DNA of 64,000 nucleotides from assembly GCF_958979055.1 (NCBI RefSeq), contig NC_084899.1:24929501-24993500 (forward strand), read 5' to 3'. Of the stretch, positions 10,446 to 21,253 are shown one piece after another. The DNA is from Alnus glutinosa (Eukaryota; Streptophyta; Magnoliopsida; Fagales; Betulaceae). The notes below the pieces were generated by a model. The model was not told where the DNA came from. It made no database searches and saw nothing but the letters and a program-made list of their open reading frames with translations. How positions within the stretch are numbered: the first letter of the stretch is position 1; every line of letters begins with the position of its first letter. The position numbers and the translations under genes are program-made.

Positions 10446-10617
10446 GGAGGAGTGAATTTTGGGGGGAAAGCTTTCTTCTAGAAGACGCTACTAGTTTTTT
10501 TTTTTTTTGCTAGTTTTAACACCCTTTTTTAATGCAGATTTTTAAGAACAAAAAATTCAGTCCACGTCAGCTGAGGAGAACCCTGGGAGAACCTGGGAAG
10601 ACGCTGTAGCATTGCTC
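10445..10617. repeat. MULE-1 right terminal inverted repeat
   Basis: Inverted counterpart of 1425-1600. It ends GCTGTAGCATTGCTC directly before the target duplication TAATTGTAT (10618-10626). Confidence 0.85.
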
Positions 10618-10697
10618 TAATTGTATACATGCCTATTTTACACTTGACTACTCCTTTCTTTTCACGTCACCCAGTACGTCACATCGATTATCTTTGG

Positions 10698-11442
10698 GGA
10701 TCCGGCTTGAAGTACAACACATGTGCTGTAATTTGATGAAGGGCTAGGATTGATCCAGCCCTTCATTACAACAAACGTTGTCATTTTGAAGCAAAGAAAA
10801 AATGACACCGTTTTTTTTTGAAAAGAAAATGACACCGTTATACTCATTTATTTTTAACAATTCCTACTTTGAGTCTCCATCCGGCGACCAAACTCCGAAT
10901 CCTCGACCGCTGGAGAGTTTTTGATTGAGAAGGCGAGAGAGAAAGAGAGATCCGGCCACAGATCTCCCGATCTGGCGACAGAGAGCCGAATCCGGCCACA
11001 GAACTCCTGATCCTGCCACAAAGAGCCGGATCCCGCCATAGAGCTTCCGATCCAATGACAGAGAGCCGGATCTCTTTGTTCGGAAATTCACGCACACCGG
11101 GCGTGGTTTTCCGGCTGGACCCGTTTGTGGGTTTTCCGATCGGCTCTTCTTTCTCGTGGCCGGATCTCTCTGTCTTTGTCGCCGGATCACTCTTTCTTTG
11201 TCACCATCTCTGTCAAGAGCTCACTGGTGGTCAGGATTTAGGGTCTGGTCGCCGAATATAGACTTAGATGAGGAAATGTTACCAATAAGTATAATGGCAT
11301 CAAACGAGATTTTGCAGCGTCATTTTTTCTTTGCTTTGAAACGACAATGTTTGTTTTAATGAAGGGCTGGATCAATCCTAGCCCTTTATCAAATTACAAC
11401 ACCTATGCTGTACTTTTAAAGTTCAGCACATAAGTCGGATCC
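10698..11442. mobile_element. Non-autonomous MULE (MULE-2), 745 bp
   Basis: The ends begin GGATCCGGCTT (left) and, read inward from the right, GGATCCGACTT. Inverted similarity runs about 110-140 bp and includes GGGCTAGGATTGATCCAGCC and AAGCAAAGAAAAAATGAC. The flanks carry an exact 9-bp duplication, TATCTTTGG (10689-10697 and 11443-11451). No transposase is present. The GC-richer core holds a short tandem repeat and resembles captured genic DNA, but I do not recognise it. The ends match those of the element at 30697-32040. Confidence 0.85.
10950..11072. repeat. Three ~40-bp tandem repeats in the core of MULE-2
   Basis: A unit of the type GATCCGGCCACAGATCTCCC followed by GATCTGGCGACAGAGAGCCG recurs three times with substitutions. 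Each unit is itself two related 20-bp halves. Both strands stay open across it, which explains long open frames here without implying a gene. Confidence 0.7.
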
Positions 11443-11655
11443 TATCTTTGGAGGGATTGGTTTGTGCACCACTCCATAGATATGGGATGGGTCTCACGTA
11501 GGATTCATATGGTGAAACCCATCATATAGGACCCACCCCATGTCTTTAAGACCTTGCACAACTGTTGTGCAAGAGTCATTTTCCTTATCTTTGTCCTGGT
11601 TTGGGATCCCGTTACCGGGGGCTTGTTTGTTTCGTGAAATAAGTTCTTAAAATTG

Positions 11656-11772
11656 TCCTTAAAAGGTAACTCAATCGGATGGGAACCACACCTCATAAAG
11701 CGGAAGTTACTAGTTCGAATCCTCCCTTCCTCTCTTGTGTGGACATGTAAAAATAAATAAATAAATAAATAG
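11656..11772 (+). mobile_element. tRNA-derived SINE
   Basis: An A-box-like AACTCAATCGGATGGG is followed 30-40 bp later by a B-box AGTTCGAATCC, then CTTGTGTGGACATGT and an (AAAT)n tail. The body is flanked by a 13-bp target duplication, GTTCTTAAAATTG (11643-11655 and 11773-11785). The architecture fits plant tRNA-derived short interspersed elements. Confidence 0.8.
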
Positions 11773-11797
11773 GTTCTTAAAATTGAATTACTATTTT

Positions 11798-12178
11798 GAG
11801 ATAATTGTACCATTGGTCCTTGTTGTATGCCATAATTACAAATCACTCCCTATGGTTTAAAAAGTTCATAAAGAGGTTCTTGTGGTAAACTATAATTACA
11901 AATCGATCCCTGGAGTCAAACTCCATTAAATTTTTTGACAGATTCTGTTAAATGTCACGTCAGCGCCACATCAAACCAATAAGATAGAGACACGTGTCCA
12001 TCTTAATAAAAAAATATAAATTTATTAAAAAATAAATAAATAAACTTATTATTATTATTATTATTTAAAAAAAAGAAAGGGGTAGCTGCCCCCAGACCTA
12101 CTACGGGTGGCCCGATGGCCACCCCCGGCTACTGGGGGTGGCCACGCGCCATCGCCAAAGGGGTGGCCTTCCTTTCTT

Positions 12179-12216
<38 letters not shown>

Positions 12217-12472
12217 ATTTTAATTTTTTTTTAAAAAAAAATTAATAAATTTACATTTTTTTTATTAAGATAAACACGTGTCACTATCTTATTGATTTGA
12301 TATGGCACTGACGTGGCATTTAATAGAATCTGTCAAAAATTTTAACGGAATTTGACTTAAGGGATCGATTTGTAATTATAGTTTACCATAATGACTTTTC
12401 ATGAACTTTTTAAATCATAGGAAGTGATTTGTAATTATGGTATATCACAGAGACCAATGGTGCAATTATCCC
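11798..12472. mobile_element. 675-bp foldback element with ~250-bp arms
   Basis: The left arm (from GAGATAATTGTACCATTGGT) and the right arm (reverse complement GGGATAATTGCACCATTGGT) match for about 250 bp. They share AATTACAAATCGATCCCT and ACACGTGTC blocks. The flanks are TACTATTTT and TATTATTTT (8 of 9), which suggests a 9-bp Mutator-type duplication. The centre is a GC-rich palindrome (12110-12160) of GGGTGGCC..GGCCACCC type. There is no coding capacity. Confidence 0.75.
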
Positions 12473-12481
12473 TATTATTTT

Positions 12482-13925
12482 ATAAGAATTGTTATTTTTT
12501 AATTTGATTTACATCATTTTTAGAAATAATTATTTTCATAAAAATAAATATTTCCTTACGAAGAAAAATAGTTATTTTTTTTAAAAAAAAAATAAGCGAA
12601 ATAGCTATTCATATAATTGAATTTATCATCCCTCTTTTAGATATCTCTCTAGCCAATTTATTTATTTTTCTTTTTTTTTTTACATCTACTGGAATACTTC
12701 ACATCTGATTCGGATGTTGACTAATTTTATCTATAAAAAAGATGTTGACTAATTTTATTGTCTATTATTCCTTCTTCTTCTTCTTCTTCTTCTTCTTCTT
12801 CTTCTTTTTTTTTTTTTTAAACTATCTTCTGGTTTTGTACGCTGTTTTCTAGCAATTCCTTGAGTGTTTGAACAATCTCAGTTTGAAATGAGTGAGTGTG
12901 AGTGTCAAAGTAAAACAAGTTTATGTATGGTGTTTTTACTTTTTGTTTAGATGCTGAGAAAACATCAGAAAATAAACGAGATCATATATATATTGGATAT
13001 TTTAATAATTTTGGTATAATTTCAATGAGAGCATACGTATTTCCATTAAATTAAAGAATAGAAATAACTATTGCATTTCACTTTCTCTTATTTTTAGTAA
13101 TAGTTATTTATTTCTCTGATGGAATAATCATTTTATGTTTATGGCTACAAACACGGTGGAGTCAAGAATTCATTTTTAAGGCACTGAATTATAATGTAAT
13201 GATAAGATAAATTATTTTTTTCTCTTTATATACCATGTTCCTCTTAACACGAAAATATATATATATAACAACCACTATTCAAAATAAAAATGAAGTATTT
13301 TATAGCTACGTCGCCGGCTAGGAATTGAATTATCTTATTTTAAAGATTGTTGTTTTATTTTACGTTCTTCGGTAAACTTTTAAGCTTAGGCTCCATTTAA
13401 TTTGATGTAAAATATTTTTTTGAGGGGAAATATTTTGAAGAAAATCACTTATTTTTCATTAGTTGATGGAGGCAAAAAAAAAAAAAATGATGTCCAATTA
13501 CTTTCGAATGCTTGGTTGACATGAAAATCATTTGAACACAACCACTATCCATTGGTGACAAAGCTCATGACCAATGAGGAATCCCAAAGAGAGGAAGAGG
13601 AATCCGGTGCCACATGGTGTTTGGGGGTTGCGATGGGGCTGGCCGGCGTCGAATGGCAGATGTATAAGTAGAGGGTGATGGCACCAGCGAAAGGAGGGTG
13701 ACTATGAAGTGGGTGAAATAGGAGATTATTCTCAGGAATGAGTTTTTAAAAGTATAAAATTCGTCTTTTGACTTTTTAGCTGTGTAAATTACCCTTTCTG
13801 TCCATTTCCATAAGTAAATTGTTTGTAACCTTAAAAGAAAAAGAAAAGGAAAAAAAAAAAGAAAAAGAAAAGAAAATGAAACCCTTACTTATTCCTGTAG
13901 TATAAATGGTTTTGTAATTGTACTT
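12482..13925. other. AT-rich intergenic DNA
   Basis: No gene recognised. It contains a TTC microsatellite (about 12773-12805). Two AT-rich stretches (12480-12610 and 13010-13140) have weak internal inverted symmetry, as in degraded hAT-like foldback elements. A short GC-richer patch lies near 13610-13660. Confidence 0.6.
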
Positions 13926-13952
13926 CTCTTCCTGCAACCTTGTTATCATGGT

Positions 13953-14202
13953 CAGAGCCGACTGTATGGGGGAAAAATTAAAATAATAATAATATTAAAT
14001 TATATTGTGGGTTGAGGTTTTTTGAGCTTTGTAATGAGCATTAATTTGAAGAGCCAAAAATTTTGCAACTCAAAAAGTGGAAAAATTAATTTTTAAGTAA
14101 AAATATAATATTAATATTCTAATTAATATATATATATATATATATTAAAAAAAGTCTCACTTAACTTAATTATTAGCCTCAAAATATATAGAGTCGGCCT
14201 TG
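13953..14202. mobile_element. hAT-type MITE (250 bp)
   Basis: It begins CAGAGCCGACTGTA and ends TAGAGTCGGCCTTG, giving inverted termini of CARRGCCGACT type. The flanking 8-bp duplication is imperfect (ATCATGGT and AACATGAC). The interior is AT-rich and non-coding. It splits the pseudogene. Confidence 0.6.
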
Positions 14203-14376
14203 AACATGACCATTAGCTGATTTGCTACAAATGCAGAAGGATTTCTTTCTTCCTATAATTCCTTATACAAAGCTCCAATTAATGCATTTCCTTGTCATAC
14301 TGATCAACCTGTCACTTTAATTATCTATAAAATTAAAATAAAAAATAAAAACTTGTCACTTTAATCCATCAAGATG

Positions 14377-14567
14377 GAGGACTGATACATGGGGACGAAA
14401 AACCGTCCCCAATCACCCTCTTTTTAATATAAAATTAAAAAAATTAAAAAATTAAAAAAAATGTCATCTAATGTCACTTCAGAGGACACTTTTTCATTTT
14501 TTTTTTTTATTTAAAAAAAACTAAAGTGGGGGTGGGGGACGATTTTTCGTCCCTCACAAATCATTTT
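14377..14567. mobile_element. MITE with 9-11 bp target duplication
   Basis: CCATCAAGATG is present on both sides (14366-14376 and 14568-14578). The termini contain inverted GGGACGAAAAACCGTCCCC and GGGGACGATTTTTCGTCCC. The sequence between is AT-rich. It is probably a Mutator-class miniature element. A possibly related GGGGAC-type hairpin occurs near 52565. Confidence 0.6.
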
Positions 14568-14810
14568 CCATCAAGATGACTTTCACCTTCAATTTCTTAA
14601 ACACATGACAAATTTTTTATTAATCTCCCACTAAATACACGAGAATTAAAATATTTTGAAACTACTCAAACATACAATTTCTCTACTTAAATATTTTGTG
14701 CGTATTTTCCAAATATCTTACACCTTGCTTGATCAAACAACCAAACGAGCTCAAAAGTAATTCATGATTTGTGATTTGAAATGTGTTAAAAATATGTTTT
14801 AAAAAATAAT

Positions 14811-15584
14811 TGTTGGGCAGACAGGTTGGTAACAGTCTAACCGAGCTGAGACTGGGTCAGATTGGCCAGTTTGATGAGAACTAGTCAGACATTTGAACTT
14901 CAGATGTAAACTACAAATTTCACTGAGCGTCCTGATCCTCGATACAAGAGCGTATTACCACTCAAGAGGTTTTGCCTCGAGTAGCACAAGCAGAACCTTC
15001 ATATATTCCCCATTCTTTCAGTTCAATGGTTGAATGTCTCTGGAGCACCGTGGAAGGATGCGAGAAAGATATTTGGGATTTCTCCCTTGACCGGCTTACC
15101 GAGACTCACAGGACTAAAGTACACTTACTCTGACACGATAGATATTTGAAAGGATAGGGAACCATACCATTTACCAACTCCCTAGATTTGCGGAATTACA
15201 TCATGCTGTCAGACCTGAGGACATCCTGGGATCCCTGAAAATCCTGACTTCTGTCCATTCCCATTCTCGGATGGACATGAGATCCCAAGAAATACAGAAG
15301 GAATAGTCCCCAAAACAGTCCCCAGAACAGTTCTTCCACTCACTCCAGCATGCCTATAAATACACAACTCCCCAGGTATTTCATGGGGGGAGATTTCTCT
15401 CTTTTGGCTCTCACAAACTTTTCACTGACTTAGGCATCAGAAGGAGGAACGCCGGCCAACCTTCAGCGTGTTCTCGCCGTTTTGTAGGCTATCAGGAAGG
15501 TCCGAGCCACTTAAGGACCGAACCAAGCCACTGAGAGAGCGAATCAGGAGCAAACACGCCACTCAACCGAAAATTGTCTCAACA
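14811..15584 (+). mobile_element. Solo LTR (Ty3/gypsy-like), fossil
   Basis: 774 bp running from TGTTGGGCAG to TTGTCTCAACA, flanked by the 5-bp duplication ATAAT (14806-14810 and 15585-15589). A TATA-like CCTATAAATA lies near 15354, as expected of an LTR promoter. No internal region remains, so this is a recombined solo LTR. The gypsy assignment is by general resemblance. Confidence 0.8.
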
Positions 15585-15793
15585 ATAATTATTCTTAAGG
15601 TTCTTCGACCAACGATCAATCGGCGCAAAGTGACTCCTAACGATTGATCGGTGTCAGCTTGCTTGCATGCCTTTGGACAATTTTTCAATACACGTGCACA
15701 TGAGCAAGGTTCTATTTAAGGGCATAGAATAAACCTTAGGCCTCATTTTGCCCATTTTCCCATAGACCCAACCATAAAGAGTAGAGAGAGATG

Positions 15794-15955
15794 AGTAATT
15801 ATAAATGTCACCCCATGTCCTTCTTGTGTCTTCCAAAATTGATGTGATTTTTAAAATCACCATTGTATCAAAATCAAATAGTGATATATTACAAATTCAA
15901 TTATAATTTTAAAAGTCATATCAGTTTTGGAAGACACAAGTTCCATATCCCCATG
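15794..15955. repeat. MITE of the AGTAATGCTA family
   Basis: The arms TTGTGTCTTCCAAAATTGAT and their inverted counterpart (about 15920-15945) flank an AT-rich centre. Two relatives with the same arm theme occur at 53319-53474 and 62678-62840. Confidence 0.55.
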
Positions 15956-17611
15956 TCTCCCCCCCCCCCCCCCCCCCACCCCACATCTAACGTTACCAGC
16001 CACGTCAGCCCTTTGTATTGAAAATAAAATAAAAATAAAAATAAAACATTTTAAAACCTACATTAGTTTTGAAATCGTCACATTCCACAAATTTCGCCCC
16101 AAATTTTTTCCCTTAAAAATTTTAGGGTAATTTTTGTGTTTTTGCTAGCCTTAGGAGATGTTAACATTTTTTTTTTTTTTTTTTCTAGTTTAGGGGGCAT
16201 TAACACAATTAATAATTTGAATGGACATTGACAATGAATAAATAGTTTAAAGGAATATGTGTACTTTTTTCTCAAATTATATATTGTGTCAAAAAACAAT
16301 TGGTACGAACGAAGCATATGGAGAAAATATTCGAGACAACACCAAGACCCTAATGCAAATGCACAAAGTTATGAAAGAAGAGATCTTCCTCTGTAATTTC
16401 ACAATGTTACTAAATTCAAAAACAATTAACATGTCAAGGTCTTTATTATTTAGGCAAAGCCAATTAGGCTCTCCTTTAATCACTAAAACAATCAGAATTA
16501 ACTAACTATATCATCAGCCTTCTAGGAAAACATATTATCTATCATCAAAGTTATTGATCAAACCCACTCAACAAGAAAAACTAGTAGGATTCAAAGAAAT
16601 TATATGTTTACAATTTTTGTTCAACTCAAACATTTTTTTTTTTCCAAACTAACCAATGGATCAAGTGGGTCCTACATATCAATGGTTAATTTAAAAAAAA
16701 AAAAAAAGTTGTTGAAGTTATACAAGAGTTGTATAGAAGTTATAAACATATCATATATCGGATGATCCATGTCAATGATGTCACCCTCTGTATCATACAA
16801 ATCGTCCTCTCTGATTGTATCAAACCATGACATAACATCTTGACACATCATAGACAAGCATTGGTCCTCCGAAGTAGAGTACATGGGAAAAAATCTCTTT
16901 CGTTCCCGTGTTATGTAATTTACACACACACACACACACTCACAATAGGTATAGAATCTATGCATGCATGTGGAACATTTCGTGTGGGAAGTGAGGATAT
17001 AAATATGGGGTGGCATAATGATTGATAAATGCGTCTCACCTGTATAAACTCAATGATTTCGACAGTTTTTTATTACCTAATCTCCATGTCTAACAAAAAA
17101 AAATGGACGAGGTACTCTCATTGAGATAGATTAGACAATTCATACAGGAATCGAAAAACACAATGAAACTATGCAGAACCACAAATTGGAGTAGTCCTTT
17201 AATGTTTAATACCAAGTAATAATATAAATAATTTAGTTTTTTATCAGCAACTTAAATGAATATATAATTCAAATGAGACATAAATTTTTATATAATGAGA
17301 AGAGATTATTTTCACAAAAAAAAAAAAAAAAAAGAGTTACTGCTATGGGCACACATTCAAATTCATTTGTGGAATAAATTTGAAAGAGAATTTTTGGAAA
17401 GTGTACCATTTTTAAAATTATAAATGTTTTGAGGACTCATGGCTATGACTTGAAAAGCAAATATGACGCCAGATAAAATAATTTCAAATAACTTTTTTTT
17501 ATTGTGGGGGATTAATTTCAAAGAAACTACGTGTCTTGCTAACCCCAATTAGTTGATGTGCAAAGCTTCCTTGAATTAGGTTGAGTTTATTAACTATAGA
17601 AAGTATGAATT
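15956..17611. other. Intergenic DNA without recognised genes
   Basis: It holds a poly-C run (15960-15976), several A/T homopolymers, a short (CA)n tract near 16920, and short open frames that resemble nothing I know. One minus-strand frame near 16680-16890 is rich in Asp and Glu, but it runs into a poly-T tract and I give it no function. Confidence 0.5.
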
Positions 17612-18470
17612 TGTTGGTATAGTTTCCGGTATGGTGACATGTCGCCTTGTGGTTTGTCAAACTTCTTTTACTCCTTTCCTTGCCTTTCTTGGGATCTGCA
17701 AAAATAACAAACGATTAGTTGGGAGCACTGACTACACCCACTCCGATGACTAAATCAGCACAAACTTTATGACTTTTAGGGATAACTCAAAAATCTCAGA
17801 GTTTAGAGAATATATATAAAAAATACCTGGTGTAGTAATCTTATTTATAGGCTCTTAAACAAAGACTCACTGGATTGCTTGAAGTACAGTTGGACTAGGA
17901 GTCTCAGTCCTGAATCGTGTAGGTTTCAACCTTATCCTCATAGAATTCGAATTTAGTAGAAGTTGGATAGGACTCCACCTCTTTTTAAATGAGTTCCATG
18001 TTGATAAGGATCTATATACCATTAATGTTGGGATATAGATACATTTTGGATATCTTGGGATTGGGGACTAAACAAAAATCTCACGAATCATGGTTATAGA
18101 TTTCTAATGGTTAACAGATACTTACTTGCCGAATCTGAGAAGATAGCTTCACGACGCTTATACTGTACACAAACCAATCCTCCGAGGTGAAAATATCTTA
18201 GGCGTATCTGCTCCATACAGACTTGAGATCTCGACTTATTCTGCATCTTGCGGAGTCTTGAAGTCCGAGGTGTTCAATTTCTCTAGACATGTCATAGTTT
18301 GAGGTGCTCCGGTACCGAGTTGATTTCTTCGTATAAGGTTGTGACAAGCATCCGAGATGTTCTGACCGAGGTGTTCTGATCGACGTGACCAAGTCAGGTC
18401 GGGCCTATGGGTTGAAATTCCGACTTGACTTGGGGACCACGTGGCTTAAGGGCTGATTTTTCCCCCAACA
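17612..18470 (-). mobile_element. Solo LTR (Ty3/gypsy-like), fossil, minus orientation
   Basis: 859 bp, plus-strand ends TGTTGGTATAG and TTTCCCCCAACA. The flanks are GAATT and GAACT (4 of 5). On the minus strand a GCCTATAAATAAG TATA-like site lies near 17850. Sequence downstream of it resembles the same part of the LTR at 14811-15584, so the two belong to related families. It is solo, with no interior. Confidence 0.7.
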
Positions 18471-18475
18471 GAACT

Positions 18476-21190
18476 TACTAACATCATTAAGTTATTGACT
18501 TATTGTCACAAAGAGAGAGAGAGAGAGATGGGTTGAGTTGGTTGCTTGCCACTGTCTTCGGTGCTGGTGAAGAAAAACCAACGTGAGAAATGGCCGGATC
18601 GGAAAAATTCTTGGCACCTTTCGAAAACTCCGGGAGAGATGGATGGCCAAAGAGAGAGAGAGAGAGAGTGACAGCATTGGGAAGGGGAAATGGCACAATT
18701 TCCCCTCCCCAACTCCTTTTGGCAACTTAAAATAAAATAAAATAAAATAAAACACATAGTCACGTCTGATTGTGTGTACAAAATATGTATAAAGTATTTG
18801 CAAGAAACATATTTCGCATATTTTCTTGGAGAGAGAAACTCTCACTTTAGGTATGTAGGCTTAACCTATCGCTCGTCATTGTTCTTTATGCATGTTTTGC
18901 ACTGTGATTTATGTAATTAATTATGATTAGTTGCTTTCCATTTCATATGGCTTAAAGTTGGCTCTTTATGAAGAAAAGTTTGGTTCTCACATGCAGAATG
19001 TAAACTTTAAAAATTTGTTTTCTTTTTAATTTTGAAACAGTCTGGAAACAACATTCTATCAACACTTTAAAGCACTTTCTCTTGAGATATTTGTTTTCCT
19101 GCACACTTTCTCTAGTTGATTAATTAACAAAGATTACAATTATGAGAATAAGTTAGAAACTTTCATGTTTTTAAGTGATGTTTGTGGCAATGCTTATTTT
19201 AAAATGTTTATGCTTGATGTTCGGTGTTCTTTAGGACTATTGTGACCTTTAGGAGTCTTGGTTAAGCATGAGATTACGATCTAGTAGTATATATTAGGGT
19301 AAATCAAGTTCTAGCAGAGGAACGATCATTTGGTCAAGGCAGAAAGAGCATGATTATAGTGTCACGTATAAAATTAGGATTTTTAGTGTGAAGATATGTC
19401 TAATATTAGAGTATGTTTTGCATAGAAGAGAAGTTAATCTTTTGAGTTGTACGAGGTTGAGGACGAGCATTCAAAGTAAGTAAACGCCCATGAAACCGCT
19501 AAAGTACTTTGTCATTTAACATGACTATTTATCTATAAACTCTGCATAATTTATGTTGTGAACCTAACATATCAATTCTACAATTTCAAATATATATACG
19601 TGATGATGATCTATAATGTGATTTATATTCTTAAAATAACTATATATGAATTATGTATCACGCCATGTACAGTGGATACATATGTATCACGCCTAAATAC
19701 TTTTATGTTGTTGGCTTTAGATTCAAGGATTATTAGTGACCGACGCAGCCACGTGTGGGTGGTGCACACCTTGCGGCATCATTATTAGTGTGAATCACCT
19801 AGAGTCCGGCCACTAGCAATGGCTTGCTATTGTGCTTCATCGGGGCACCAATGTTGTACCAAAGTCCATCGAGACTTGAAAACCATATCAAGATCGAATG
19901 GGTAAGGGTTCAAATAGACCATACGGAGGAAAATTATGAGATATGAATGAATATCATATATATTACACATGATTTATGCATTAAAACATTACGTGCCTTG
20001 TCCTTGAATTATGTCTTATCCATCTTCATAACGAAGTCCTTTTATCCCAAAAGATGTAAAAATGGAGGCAACATCTGATTCAAAATGCTTCTTAAATTTA
20101 CGATATTCGAACATTTGATTACTTCTCATTAAAACAGGCTCACTTTGTGGGCTAAGTTCTATTGCTAACATACTTACTAAATTTTAGACTTACGCAGTTA
20201 TTTTTTTACTTGTAAAACGTCATAGTATTTTACAGTTTAACAAGTTTATTGAGATAATAGATTAGAGCTGTTCACAAGGATGAAGATGTTGAGCGAGAGC
20301 TTATAATGATATACTTATGTGTATCTTGTGTATAGTTTCTTCATGATGGTATAGTACATTTGCAAACATATTTATTATATATAGAAAGGTATGAGTTTGT
20401 ATTAATGATAGAAAAATATTATTGAGTCTACTTGGTTTTCGGCTTAGATCAACATTTTTCGTTTTCCGCTATATTTACTATGATGTGTGTGTGAGTTTGG
20501 GTAATACTTCTAGTTAATTAATGTGGAGGTGCTATGATTAACACTTCAAGTTAATTACCACAATTAATTTTGAGCATGTTATAACGAGAGTGGCCAAGTC
20601 ACTCTCAAATGGCTTGCGAGATGGTTTCAGCAACTCCCATTTTTTCATTTAGATGTGGATCCCTGCCTAGTCAAAGGGGGTGGCTCGAGCCACTGCCACA
20701 ATTTTTGTTTTCCTTTTTAATTAGTTTTTAAATTTTTAAATTTTTTTTTTTTAGTTTCTTTATTATTATTTTTTATTTTTAAGGAGGCATATAAGCCATG
20801 TGACAGTTTCTGATCGGTTTGACGTGTCTCTTTTTTGAAATTATAAACAAAAGTACTATTTCAATATTTAGGCTCAAGACAAGTACCATCTGCCAAACTT
20901 TAGAAAACGGAAGATGCCATTTAATAATGGGTCTTTGTACATGTACCTCAAAGCATTTAACCTTAGAAAAATAATTCAAAGTGCTTGTAAAATTTAGAAA
21001 TTGTTATTTTATTAATATTATTAAGATGCTTATCATGGAGCTACAGATCGAGGTTCCATATCGAGAATACAATAGATTATGGAGGGTTCATATAGAAAAT
21101 ACAAGATATAATTCAAATTCAAAGTTCAAATATAAATAATTATGAAAATAATACCGCTAAACTTAACAAATTCCAGAAATCCTTTCAAAC

Positions 21191-21234
<44 letters not shown>

Positions 21235-21253
21235 CCCATATCTACGTAAATTC
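18476..21253. other. Gene-free stretch upstream of the P450 gene's 3' end
   Basis: It contains two GA microsatellites (about 18510 and 18650). The long AT-rich section (18850-20560) has a texture that could be an old chromovirus-type LTR, but I found no ends. GTGGCY-type short palindromes lie near 20590-20700, and A/T homopolymers near 21190-21235. No gene is supported. Confidence 0.4.

Larger units (their letters stand above)
1425..10617 (-). mobile_element. Mutator-like element (MULE-1), 9.2 kb, with long TIRs and degraded FAR1-type transposase
   Basis: The first bases, GAGTAATGCTACAGCGTC, are matched in inverted orientation by the right end (reverse complement GAGCAATGCTACAGCGTC). Similarity continues for at least 110 bp and more weakly to about 190 bp. 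The flanks carry an exact 9-bp duplication, TAATTGTAT, at 1416-1424 and 10618-10626. Long TIRs plus a 9-bp duplication are diagnostic of the Mutator superfamily. The transposase gene occupies 6862-9368 on the minus strand. A broken LTR retrotransposon (1688-4508) with its own nested DNA element sits near the left TIR. Without those insertions the element would be about 6.4 kb. Confidence 0.9.
13925..14605 (-). pseudogene. Fragment of a myosin-binding protein (DUF593) gene, broken by three insertions
   Basis: Pieces of this stretch match the coding region of the intact gene at 25941-28814 in the same orientation. Shared words include TCCTGCAACCTTG (compare 26850), ATTTCTTTCTTC, CCTTATACAAAGCTC, ATGCATTTCC..TGTCATACT, CAACCTGTC and GACTTTCACCTTCAATTTC (compare 26985). 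They cover about 160 bp of the GTD-binding coiled-coil coding sequence. They are interrupted by a hAT-type MITE (13953-14202), an A-rich 30-bp insert between copies of CTTGTCACTTTAAT (about 14310-14365), and a MITE at 14377-14567. It has no open frame. It is a dead partial duplicate of this gene or of a close paralogue. Confidence 0.75.

Noticed and set aside
10083-10513. Open frames with poly-Lys and Arg-Glu repeats near 10.1-10.5 kb
   Set aside because: They are translations of a poly-A run and a GA microsatellite within the MULE-1 right end.
10844-11261. Overlapping open frames on both strands in MULE-2
   Set aside because: They arise from the stop-free 40-bp tandem repeat and have no recognisable domain.
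11660-11735. tRNA gene suggested by the GTTCGAATCC box
   Set aside because: No cloverleaf can be drawn. The target duplication and A-rich tail identify a SINE.
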